From: Echria macrotheca
Taxonomy: Eukaryota > Ascomycota > Sordariomycetes > Sordariales > Schizotheciaceae
Direction of reading: 5' to 3'
DNA length: 64,000 nt
NCBI GenBank assembly: GCA_030411725.1
Contig: MU839828.1
Coordinates: 868,001 to 932,000, forward strand
Shown here: positions 33,848 through 44,343 of the stretch, one piece after another
How the letters are laid out: every line of letters begins with the position of its first letter
How positions within the stretch are numbered: position 1 is the first letter of the stretch
Translations under genes and position numbers: made by a program
Notes under the pieces: generated by a model
Database searches by the model: none
What the model was told of the DNA's origin: nothing
Seen by the model: the letters and a program-made list of their open reading frames with translations, nothing else

Positions 33848-35293
33848 GGTGATGCGTCAGCCGGGATGAGATCTGTTGTCCAGTCAGCACAACAAAACCA
33901 CTCACAAATTCTCATAATTCATTCCCCTGAGCGTTAAGTTAGTGATCTAGGGACTTTACCTTTAGGATGAATAGAGCCGGGACCCGAGTCCACGTGTGTA
34001 ATGCGTAAGTTCGCAAGTAGGTCAGGCGTAGGTACAGCCAGGGCAAATCACTTCATAACCAAAAGGAATTGCGAGTATGAAATGACTATACAAAAAGAAA
34101 CGCGACAAAAACAAAAATAGAGAAAGTTGCCTCGGTCTGTGTAACGAATGGGCAATTCCGTCTATATAGAACGAAACCGCCCCACAAGAGTGGAGACGGG
34201 GTCCTCCGAGATCGCCCGCTATCACCTGATTCTCGAGACGTGGGAGTCAGTGTGTTTCGTTCCTCTGTCCCCGTCTCCACTGTTTAGAGTCTTCTTCTGT
34301 CGACCGGCAGTACGGCGTCCATGTGTCCAGCCAAGCCAGCCAGTCAGGGGTGGCCAATCCCGGTCGAAAAGCGGTCAGGACGACGGGACCTTCATGTGAG
34401 GCCCGGTCACATGCTTCGACGGTCCGATGGGACATTGGCAGTGGCGGGAAGCCGATCTGGATGGCAAATGCGAGAACGGCGGACGAAAAAAACTGCTGGC
34501 CACTCATCATGGATCGCGGAGGCGAACAGGCAGTGAATAGTCGTGTCACCTGAAGTCGGCGGCCGCCCGTTCTAATAATTCTTTGAAATGCACAAAGCTT
34601 AGGTGATAACGGGGGGCCGAACACAGGTAGGTGGCCAGCGGAATATTCATCTCGCAGCTATTTACAGCGTATCGTGCAGTTTGATAGGTGTGCGCATTTA
34701 ATGGTCCTCGAAGCATGATGTGCTGCTAGCCTGGGCTTTCAACCAGCAACACCCTCCACGCCCTTCGCCGACTTGGACGACCTCGGGCATCAGGCAACTT
34801 CCATCAAGCATCAACCGTTTTGGGCTTGCTTGTTGTAAGCCGACACCAGATTGAGAAATCTACACGAGACTTGAACAAAAATGTGGAGCTCCGCCACCTT
34901 GTCACCAGGGGCGATGGATTCCAAATCTCACATCTCGGCTTCAACCGCCACATTGGGCAGTTGTGCATCCTCACGGATAACTCGGATGCAAAACCACCAC
35001 GGCGCCTGAGGACAGCTTGGGGCTGGACTGCTAGTTCTCATCGTCGAGCGGTCCATAGGAGTCTGAGGAGGCGGCCGCCATGACTGGGGTGGAGCAAAGG
35101 TAATCCAAACCAGCTCCATGTATAAGAGGGCAGTCAATTACTGCATGTTGTCGTTCTCATTCTCTCTTCAAACATAACTGCACTCAAAAAATCTATATCC
35201 TTTTTTCTACTCTTTTTCGCTTTTTCTCTTATTCTTTTCTTTTTCTTCTTTTTCCTTGTGCTCTTCGTTGAGGGTCTCTGTCATTCCGTCAAC
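33848..35293. other. Intergenic, no gene recognised
   Basis: About 1.4 kb. The last 150 bases before 35294 are CT-rich with TTTTTCTCTT runs, as in promoters of highly expressed fungal secreted-protein genes. Nothing else supported. Confidence 0.4.
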
Positions 35294-35837
35294 ATGCATT
35301 TCCTCGGTGTTTTTTTCTCTACTCTCGCTGTCCTCGGTGCCAATGCCGCGCCTACCCCAGCCGTGGTAGGGCCATCCGCCAACGCATGACTGCATACCAC
35401 TAGCCAAGCAGCTAACATGTACCAGGAATCTCGTGATACCACGGGCGTGATCCGGCTCTGCGTCGACTTTGACGCCGGCGGCGCTTGCGCCGACGTCACC
35501 ATCCCCTCGGGTGCCATCTCCACCAGCAGCATCACTGAAGGCTTCTCGGCCTTCGAGGTCGACACTGGCACCCTCTGCACCGAGCTCGGCGGCTGCCCGT
35601 CCTCGGCCATGATTGTCACCCCCGGCCTGACGTGCGACCTGAGCGACTCGTTCAGCAGCTTCGTAGGGTGCGGTGCTATTATCGGCACTGGGCATGAGAT
35701 TGAGATTGATAGCACTGATGGGTATGTTTACTGTTCGTGTTCTCTTGTCGTAGGCTTGATGTTAACTGGGTTGCAGATTTGTCAACTTCAACGGACCCCT
35801 CAACGATAACCTTCGTTGCATCCAGTGCCACACCTAG
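35294..35837 (+). CDS. Small secreted cysteine-rich protein
   Basis: Predicted 142-aa protein. Exons are 35294-35365, 35426-35721 and 35777-35837. The introns are 60 bp (GTAGGG...CAG, branch GCTAAC) and 55 bp (GTATGT...CAG). It has a signal peptide MHFLGVFFSTLAVLGANA with likely cleavage before APTP. The mature part has eight cysteines (RLCVD, GACADV, TLCTELGGC, GLTC, FVGC, LRCIQC), an even number compatible with four disulphides. It ends CHT. It is expected to be extracellular. Size and cysteine content match effector-like secreted proteins, but nothing shows such a role. The CT-rich leader suggests strong expression. The first donor could alternatively be 35363. Confidence 0.7.
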
Positions 35838-36146
35838 ACAGGGTACTACTACGTAGGTTTGCATGGGTAGTGAGGTGAGCCTTAAACATCGATCTTGGTT
35901 TGGGTTTGCTCGGAAGTACTCCATCACATCATGTCAACAGCTTTACCTGCTCTAGAATTCACTCTTTCTCACTGATTCACCTGATTTGTGTGTCCAGCTG
36001 GATTTCGTAACTGCGGTTGTGTCGAACAAAACTTACAGGTCCCGAGCTAAAAAGGTACTCCGCTAGACCTGGATATGGCAGAAGAAGGAGAAGACAATAC
36101 TCCATCACGGTTAAACCCCACGATGCACCGCCACTATCCCTCCTCT
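35838..36146. other. Convergent 3' region
   Basis: Separates the 3' ends of the small secreted protein and the GH7 gene. No gene seen. Confidence 0.4.
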
Positions 36147-37569
36147 TTACGAAGCGGTATAGGTCGAATCGATCGGGCCAAACTTGATGTTGGAATAAAT
36201 TACCGTTGCATCCCTGTCACCACCAAGTTAGATCCCTCAATCCTTGATTACAGGGGCAGGTCTGGACTTACGAATTCTTTGACTCCACGTCACTCGGAGC
36301 GCCACTGGTCGTGTCACACGTGCCTCGTCCCTTGCCGGGAGTGGAAGGATCAGCATCAGTCGGATACGTCGAATCCAACCACAGCATGTTGGAGTAGTGG
36401 TCATCCCAGAGCGAGAGCACAAGGACCATGCCCTTGGCCAGCGCCTTGGCCATGTTATCGAACCCGCCCATCTCATTGAAGCGGTCGCGATCGCCAAACA
36501 CCTGCTTCTGCGTCTTGCAAAAGTCCGGCGTGATGCTGTTCCCGACGATGCCCTGCCAGGTAGAGTTGGGCATGTCGAAGCGCTTGCCGCCCTGGATGAA
36601 GAACTGGCGGATCTCGTTGAGCGTCGACCCGGACCCGTGGAACTGGGTGACGATGGTGAACTTCTTGGTCGTGTCGACCGTCTTCCCCGGTCCGTAAAAA
36701 TCGTGCGCGCCCATGCGGTACGGGTTGAAGTCGCAACCGTCCGGGTCGCAGTCGCCGGCGAAGCGGGTGCCGGAGTAGGTTCCGCCGCAGTCGTCACCCT
36801 TGCACGAGTGCTGCGCCGCGTTCTGGCACGGGTGCGGCGTGACGGCCGTCGAGATGCTGTTGGCCTCGAGGATGTCCATCTCGGCGCAGCACGAGCCCAT
36901 GCCGCCCACGCCGGCGTTGGGATCGTTGGACGACGCTTTCCAGCCTTCCACGTTGGCCTGGCCGTTGATGAACTTGAGATCGCGCGGGCACTGCGAGTCG
37001 CAGTAGCCGGTGCCGTACTTGGCTCCGGCTTTGTTGGTCGTGTACTTGCTCATCCCGCCGTCCTCGTCCATGCTGACAAAGTAGACGGCCCCGTTGAAGC
37101 CGCAGGGCAGCTTGCTATTGTCAACATCGAAGGTAAACTCGTTACCTAGCAGCGTGAACATGGCGTACTTGGTCGGACTGGCCATGAGGTACATGCGCGA
37201 CCCGATGTTTGTCGCATACTGGGTCTTGGTCATGAATTTGAGCGTCAGCGCGTTGCCTGACGTTGTTGCGCCGTAGGTAGCCGAGTAGTCGGCGCCATCT
37301 AGCACGCACTGAGATGCGCACTTGGCATTGCTGGGGCACGCCGTGTCGTTCCAGGTGTTGCCAGTGTAGCAGTTAGTGTAACCGCCCTTATCATGCAGCC
37401 AGCGCCAGTTGGCATCGATGACGATCTCGCCATTCTGGTTGGTGCAGCTGCCCTTTGCCGTGCACTTTTGCCAGGTGATCTTGGGATGTGTCTCGGTCTG
37501 TTGGGTGCCAACGCCCTGACTGGCCACCGCCGTAACGAGAGACGCGAGAACGCCGAGTTTGGTGTACAT
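36147..37569 (-). CDS. GH7 cellobiohydrolase, no CBM
   Basis: Predicted 454-aa glycoside hydrolase family 7 enzyme that releases cellobiose from cellulose chain ends; secreted. Exons are 37569-36272 and 36213-36147. The 58-bp intron is GTAAGT...CAG, phase 2, and the last exon of 22 codons encodes [18 protein letters not shown] and TAS, the normal family C-terminus. Signal peptide [19 protein letters not shown] precedes [10 protein letters not shown]. The catalytic segment is EMDILEAN with E230 (nucleophile), D232 and E235 (acid/base). Most relatives have EMDIWEAN, so Trp is Leu here. Loop cysteines are present ([17 protein letters not shown]). It ends at the catalytic domain: no linker or CBM1. 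A TATA box and CreA-type sites lie upstream. Cellobiohydrolase rather than endoglucanase is inferred from retained loop sequences. Confidence 0.93.
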
Positions 37570-37650
37570 GGTGAATATGCTAGCGGCGGAATCACAAGAT
37601 CGTGCCCGTTTAGGAGTTTCGATCATCTCCTGGACCTGACAGATCCGAGA

Positions 37651-37657
37651 TTTTATA
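37651..37657 (-). promoter_or_regulatory. TATA box of the GH7 gene
   Basis: TATAAAA on the minus strand, about 82 bp upstream of the GH7 start codon. This is a plausible position for a core promoter in a highly induced gene. Confidence 0.5.
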
Positions 37658-37700
37658 CATACCTGGGCATCCCGTCGTAGAGACAATGATCTAGAGATCA

Positions 37701-37706
37701 CCCCGC
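37701..37706 (-). promoter_or_regulatory. CreA/CRE1-type site (GCGGGG)
   Basis: Matches SYGGRG, the carbon-catabolite repressor consensus, 132 bp upstream of the GH7 start. A second match lies at 37863-37868. The motif is short and also occurs by chance. Confidence 0.35.
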
Positions 37707-37862
37707 ATCATTTACGCAAGGCAATACACTCTTCCACAGGTATTATATTAAACTTAGTCCATGCTGCGTGTTTCCCGAACATCCACACCAAGCCGACTGG
37801 TTGTTCGGTCGTCTGCTCGGCGGACAAGCCCGGCCTCCCGTCAACAGCGCTACATCTTTCCT

Positions 37863-37868
37863 CCCCGC
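37863..37868 (-). promoter_or_regulatory. Second CreA/CRE1-type site (GCGGGG)
   Basis: Same consensus, about 295 bp upstream of the GH7 start. Paired sites are typical of repressed cellulase promoters, but binding here is inferred only. Confidence 0.3.
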
Positions 37869-37869
37869 A

Positions 37870-39235
37870 CTTCTTTCGAGATGAAACAGAGATGAACCAG
37901 CGAACGGCGGGTCGGAGCTAGGCCCGAAAGATATTGTCAGCTATCGATATGATTTGTGTTGGAGCTCGGAACGAGGTGAACATGGAGGGTCAACTCCCGA
38001 ATGACACCACCAACATGCTCGAAGAAGGGGTTGACCCTGTTATCTGCCTGCGGAGGTGACTGGTGGTGTTGAACCCAACATGTCACCGTCCTGTAAATGT
38101 ACCAACCCAAAGAGTACAGGTCCTTCGAACCTTTTGACGTCCTCAGGCTTTCAAAATCCAGAGCAGATATTTGACTGGTCGAACCACGAAAAGTCGGCAG
38201 TACCAGAACATGGTGAATACCTACATCTCCAGATGAGACCGGTGATGACCTCTGTCCGCCTCGATGACGACGTGTCGTCTCACTGAAAGTTCCCCCCGGT
38301 AGCGATACCGAGAAAATCCAACAACAGCCCGCTGTCAGACATGCGGGAGCTCGGCAAGCGGTAGTACCAAGAACAACAGTGGAGAGAAATCCGGACCACC
38401 AAGCAGGTTTCCCTGTATCTCATACATTGTCGGGATGTAACCGGATCCTTGGCTTGACGTTCCAACACCCAACCTTCGCTTGGACAGGTCGGCGTGGTCG
38501 TCAAAACAAGCAATTCGGATGCTAACCGAGCCCGAGCCAGTATGGAAATGCCCGGCTGTATCACCCGGGCGCCGAGAACTATTGGTAGCGGGGGCACGGA
38601 ATTGCGGGGTAGCGATAGTGTGGGTGGTAATGACGGACCTCCATGTGCCGGCATGGACGTGCCGGACAAGCCGGGGCTCGGTTATCAGACGGATGTTCTT
38701 CGCCTGTTATCTTTACCCTCGAAAAACCATTTTCAAGATAGAGAAATCATTGCGGAGCTTGCTCTCAGTAGGAGCAGCAAGGCATAAAGACTTGGTCACG
38801 AGGGGTCCTGCTTCGGCTTCTAGGCCGGTGTAGACGCTAGATGACCCGCAGCGAGAAGAAGAGGTAACTGACAACCGGCATAAGAAGAACAGCGGCAGAT
38901 GACACTCAAACTTAAGAAATGGTCTCAAGAAACACCGGTATTCTTTATCTTTATACCAAACCAGGGAGCTAGAAAAGCTGGGTGATCATCGAAGCATGAC
39001 ATTCCGGGAACCATCGAGTAACAGCCTCACCCCACCCCATGACGCCCCTCAACACACGACAGAGTGAGCAGCGGAGTTGAAGACTCTCGTGACACAGTAG
39101 AGTAGCTAGGATAGACGGTGGCAGAATCCTCCATAATACTCAGTGTGGTAGCTGTTGTGGCGATTCTTGCTGTCGTAGCCTGTAGATGTTCCGTGAGCAA
39201 CATAGCGTTCAGAGGTTCTGATCATCTGATGCTGA
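37870..39235. other. Intergenic, no gene recognised
   Basis: The remainder of the GH7 upstream region and the 3' flank of the PHD/Zn2Cys6 gene. No supported coding sequence. Confidence 0.4.
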
Positions 39236-41749
39236 TCAGTTATATTGCCAACTCTCATCCTGTAGCTTTCTTCTCCGGGATGCTACGGGTAGCTTTGCCA
39301 AAGGCTTGTATTCGCACAGCGGTTGAGGCCGGCGGTGCTTGCAGTTTGAACACGGCTGACCTCCGTCACACTATGAAAATGTCAGCATCAAAATCACTGA
39401 TTGATATGATTTCTTGACATACCTTCCGTTTCCTTCGCCGGCATTCGCTACAGGGGAGACGGTGCTGGGTCTCTGCATTCTTAGGGGCAGCATCTGCCTT
39501 TGCTCGCCTACGTCCCGGAGCCGGAGCTTCGACGTCTGCCTCGGAGGCCCCGGGCTTCGATGTCGTGGGAAGCGGGAATCTGGGGCGGAGCACTCTTCCT
39601 TCCGATCTATCATTATGTTCTTGGGCGGAAACCTCGGTTTCGTTCTCTGCGCTCCGGTGCTGCATTTGTTGAGGGTGCTGATGGCGCTGATTGAACTCCA
39701 TTTCTTTCTGTTGCTGCAATTGTTGCGGTGGCTGCTGAATCTGCTTGCGGTCCTGCATCTTCCCTCCCCATACTCCCTCCAAATCCATAATTTCTATCTT
39801 TTTCTTTGCCTCGATGTATTCAGGAGAGGTCTTGGCTGCCGTGGCAATTGTTTTTTGCAGCGCAGCGAACCCGTTTTCAAGGTTTTCAAGCTCTCCTCCC
39901 GTGGGAGATTGAGGACGATACTGATACCATCTTACTAAGACATCGGCATCTACTTCGTCGCCCTTGTTTCCGGAATTGCTATTGCTCACGGCTGAGGGCA
40001 TAGGCTGTCCTTGGTATTGGGACTCCAGAGTCTGCGCAGCAGGTTGAGTAGAGACCACCCCACCAGGTGGAGCTGTGCCAGTCTCCTTTTTCGCCTTTTT
40101 CCGCATCGCGTCGGTGCATGATGGGCAATACCAGGAGCCAATGGGCTCGGCCCCGAGACCAACACAACCCCAATGGAACCATTCGTAGGGGCAGTCGTCG
40201 TTCTCGCAAAGAATCATGTCGCCATAACTTACGTTCCGACAAAGACAGTATTTTTTATCATCTCCCTCGCCTTCATCAGATGAGGACGGGGGAGGAAGGT
40301 CATCATCGGAGAAGATAAGGCTCTCAGAATCCACAACTGCATTATCCCCACCATCGTCCTCGTTCGCGTTGGCGGGGAGGGCTGAAAGTGAGATCTCTTC
40401 CAGGTGGCGACCCAGGTGGAATATGTAGCTGAAATGGCGCAGTTGCTCGCAACATAATGGACAGGCTACCATGTCTGCTACATAGGAATAACTGTGGTCC
40501 AGATGGAGATGGGAGACCCAATCCTCTCTGGTGTCAAACCCAAATTGGTTGCAATCTTCCTCGAGGCAGATATACGGTTTAAGATCCGACATGAGATGAG
40601 ATTTCCATGACGTGGTGGTGGTGGCCCGTATAAGCCTTGCGCAGGCGATGCATTCGAAAGACTCTCCGCGTTTGGCGTCTTCTGGAAGCTGCGGAATACG
40701 AATCTTTTCGCCATCGGTTCCCGCCGTGTACGTCATGACAGTCTCGGCGTATGAGGACGCGGTTGGTAGTGATGTTCCCATGCCAGAATCGTGGAATTTG
40801 GACCCGGCAACCGTTCCAGTGTCAACATCTTGGGGCGCGGATTCGGATGGCTCATGTGTAGTGTTCCGCTGGTACTGTAGTCGGAGATAACGATCCCAAT
40901 TCGCTTTCCCGAGTCGGTGAACCAGGGAAATGCTCGCCTGAGGGAATCGCTGTTGAACCTTCTCACAATACGCCTTTTCGGGTGCCCACTCGATGGTCTC
41001 GGCCGCTTTTTGCTTGGTCAATGACAGGTCCAATGCCGGATTTTTAAAGAGGGGGTCGAGATCCATCAGGCATTGCGCATCGACTTTAAGGTCTTCAAGG
41101 ACTTCCTTCAAGTTGTCCTCACGCACATCATAGGAAGCGTCGCTCGATGAGTCAGAGTCAGAACCCTGGTCGTTGCTGTGAATTGCATACGATGTCTCCG
41201 CGTTGGTTGCTGTCAGCTTGATGGCGAGTTCGTTCAGTCGATCGGATTCAATGTCGCTCAGGGGTATGAGTCCTGTTTTGGATTAGATTGTCATTCATGA
41301 GCCTACCAATAGCTCGAAGGAAGAAACCTACGGTTAACGAGTGTATTTGCGATGCTCGATAAGACTTTGAGAGTGGACCGTCGAATGCTGCGGGACTTGG
41401 TGAAGACATGGTCGAGGTTTCCGTCTTTGATGCCGTAGCCATCAGACCAAAGAGTGATGAGACCACGGACCCTTTCAAGGCCCACCGAGACGGATTTTGG
41501 AACGGAATCGCATTTTGGAGCACGGCGGGCCACTTCGTGGAGCAGATCGAGAACATCGGCGCAGAGCCTTGCGACAAGACTGCGGTCGGCAGGCTCTAGG
41601 CAGTCGCTGCTCTGTTCGGTCTGCAACTGCCAAACAAAGATTTTGGCACCAGCAGTGGGCCGGGAATTCGTCTTCAAATCAGCAAGGCGAAGATTCTTAG
41701 TCTCCAACTGCTCGTCGCCCTCCAGGGCAGAGACGCCCGTGTCGGACAT
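39236..41749 (-). CDS. C2H2-module / PHD finger / Zn2Cys6 protein
   Basis: Predicted 800-aa protein. Minus-strand exons are 41749-41332, 41272-39423 and 39370-39236. The introns are 59 bp (GTAGGT...CAG, phase 1) and 52 bp (GTATGT...TAG, phase 0). A helical N-domain (1 to about 275) contains [18 protein letters not shown] near 257. The C2H2-type module (about 345-438) has [33 protein letters not shown] and HLGRH. An ING-like PHD (about 480-528) reads [36 protein letters not shown], with the Tyr/Ser/Met/Trp positions of an H3K4me3 cage kept. A Gln-rich coil follows, then a C-terminal Zn2Cys6 (C747, C750, C757, C763, C766, C775) that only appears after splicing the last intron. The N-domain and C2H2 module are shared with the NLR at 55-58.8 kb. 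A nuclear, chromatin-reading regulator is inferred. Confidence 0.78.
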
Positions 41750-42040
41750 GGCCTGGGCTCGAGTTCGAGATCTGGCGGGCCGCGGCGTGAAGTTGCTCTG
41801 GAAAGAAGAGGTCGACGAGGAAGCAACCCCGCACCTTCCTTCCTCCCAACACCTTTTCGTGCCAGGTTGCCCAATGTCCTGTGCGCAGATGTGCCACCAA
41901 TCACTGCATCTCGATGGCGGCTAGCTCTGCTGGCTCAGCCACGCTCTCTGCCACAACTTCTCAAGTCTCCCCGCTCGAAGGCTCCCGACCTCCTCCGCGT
42001 TCCCGCTTTACTGAGACTGAAGCGCGTCTCCGTTAGCGCA
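41750..42040. promoter_or_regulatory. Shared divergent promoter, C2H2/PHD gene and DUF7580-like gene 1
   Basis: 291 bp between two divergent start codons. The short distance makes shared control likely; no specific site was identified. Confidence 0.45.
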
Positions 42041-43906
42041 ATGGATCCCGTTTCGCTCACTCTGGGTATTGTGCCCATTTTGGGAGGGTCCGTGAAGTTG
42101 TACAAATCGGCGCATTCCAAACTGAAGATTGCTCGGCATTTCTCGCGAGAGGTTGACCGCATCCGACGACAATTTGATCGCCAAAAACAATTCTTCCTCA
42201 ATGAGATTCGGCTCCTGCTACGACTGGTGCTCGACGATGAATCGCTTATCCAAGAAATGGTTGCCGACGGCGGGCACGAGAGGTGGCAGAGCCCTCGTCT
42301 GAACAGGGCACTCCTGGATCGTCTGGGCGACAACTGTTGCGTTCTGGAAGAGGTTGCCGAGGATGTTACCAAGATCATCAACCACGCCGAAGAGGGTTTG
42401 GAATGCTTCGACCGGCTGGAGGCTGTGCGAGAAAGGGTAGGGTCTCTGTTCCCAAGTGAAGCTGGCATGCGACGCTAACAGACGTTCATTTTCAAGGACG
42501 AGCGTTTCAAAGATACGGTGAAGCGAGTGAAGAGCAGTCTCAAGGTCGCTTTCGACAAGTCGAAATTCGATCAATGGATTGCCGACCTCCGGAGCACGAA
42601 TGAGGACCTGAAACTTCTCCGGGAACAGGTAACCGAGCTCACCAGCAAGCCGAAGACAACCTGCGCCAGCATGCGGAGCTCCAACAAGAAACGTCTTCCG
42701 TCCGACTTCCGCTCATACGGGATTACAAGGAGGGCATCTCGAGCACTCCATGATGCTCTGTGGACTGCCTGGTCAACTCGAGACGCCGCGCATTTCCGAC
42801 ATGTTGTCCGACTCTTCCTGGAGACTAAGGCCGACGAGGGCGTCCAACTCAACTTGGCCATCTCATGCCTTGACAGAAACATCATCCAGCAAAGCATGAT
42901 CAAGATCCACGTCAAATCCCAGGTACTCGATTGGATCAGTACAGAGTCAATCTCGAAAACAGTGTCGATACCGCATCCAAACCTCGGCCCTCAAGATACC
43001 AGTGCACCAGAGTCGAAACGACGCCGCGTGGTGAGGTTTTTCGATGAAGTCGAATCCCTCAAAACCCTCGCCCCTGAGAGCCCCCCAATGGGGAAATCGT
43101 CGCTGATGCCTACTGCGCTGGACCTTCGAGCTAGCCAGCACTTTTGCTCACAACTGACGCCGAGACATCAACATTATTATCCTCAGGACCATCCGGGGAC
43201 TCGGTGTGTTGGCTTCCTTGAGACCTGTTCCCACGACAAGTTCCGCCATGAGTTCTTCCACTGCTGGGAGGGAGTGTGCAGCCCCGCAATTTGCCAAGGG
43301 GCGGTTTGCGAGACAGGAACTCTGAAGCGGTTGGACCAGGTTCTCTCCCAGCCGCGGAGCGATGAGCTCTCTGTCCAGCACCAGCTCCAGCTAGCACTGC
43401 GCATCGCATCGGCAGTGTTGAAGTTTAGCTCGACACCGTGGCTGGGCGAGTATTGGGGCTTGCAGGACCTGCAACTCTTTGAACGAGACTCAGACCTCCC
43501 TACTTCGTTACAGACTATCCATTTGGGAACTGAGTGCACAAAAGTGGCGACGAATCCGGCGTCCATGGAAGTTGACGTCTCAGACAGCGCCACATCGGCA
43601 CTCGACGAGGCGAAGCTCGTTCACGGTATACAGAACCCTACCATGTACAACCTTGGGGTCGCATTACTCTCCATAGGCCGTTGGAAGCTGTTTGACCCGT
43701 ACGATGTGTTGAAGGCGCGTCGCATCGCCTCCCAGACCTGTCCGCTGGGGACGAGATATCAGGAACTTACGCGGAAGGTGCTTGATTGCGATTTTGGGTA
43801 TGGCAAGGACTTGAAGAAGCCCAAGCTGCAGGAAGCTGTGTACGACGGTGTGTTGTTGGAGTTGGAAGATATGATTTCGGCGTTGAGTTTTGAAGAGGAT
43901 AGTTGA
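42041..43906 (+). CDS. DUF7580-like protein 1
   Basis: Predicted 606-aa protein. Exons are 42041-42436 and 42482-43906; the intron is only 45 bp (GTAGGG...CAG), with CTAAC right at the acceptor. The N-terminus is hydrophobic (MDPVSLTLGIVPILGGSVKL), followed by amphipathic helices (FSREVDRIRRQFDRQKQFFL). The C-terminal third has LALRIASAVLKFSSTPWLGE, NPTMYNLGVALLSIGRWKLF and RYQELTRKVLDCDFG, which resemble the C-lobe of a kinase without HxD or DFG. I recognise the pattern as the fungal DUF7580 group, from memory. It is similar in order and sequence to the protein at 59310-61398. It is head-to-head with the PHD/Zn2Cys6 gene. The biochemical role is unknown; an executor or scaffold role is inference. 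Confidence 0.7.
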
Positions 43907-44343
43907 TGGGTGAAGTGTTGTGCCTCCCTTTAGGCTCCATTCACTAGGCCTACCATCCAGATATGGATATGTTCGGTCCTGGACCTTTCTATCAGCCATT
44001 TCCCACCTTCACCACCACCGATAGATACCTATACATATATATATGTATCATTTCTCACCACATCTGACATGAAACATTCACTCTGAACACATGGGGGTTA
44101 GGTTAGAATAGCAGAAAGGGGCTTCAAATCGACTCTAGACCATGGCTGCCAAGCCACACACATGCAGTGGCTGGCGAGGACCTGCCCCGATTTGGCTTAG
44201 TGGGGGGATCTCTTCGCAGGCATCACGGCACGTTCAGCTGAATTGCAGGACGCGCTGCTCCATCCATCGGTCATCATGCTCACAGGACCCATCAATCGCT
44301 AGAATGGCGCCAGAACCCGTGTCGACGGGGCTACAGAATCTCA
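43907..44343. other. Intergenic
   Basis: Contains a short TA-repeat (about 44034-44046). The frame of the HET gene downstream shows no better start than 44344. Confidence 0.4.

Noticed and set aside
36397..37149. 250-codon plus-strand open frame over the GH7 gene
   Set aside because: Antisense shadow of the cellulase coding sequence with no protein family features.
42041..43906. HET-s-type amyloid signalling motif in the DUF7580-like or HET proteins
   Set aside because: No Gly/Asn/Val-rich 20-residue repeat typical of such motifs was seen at the termini.
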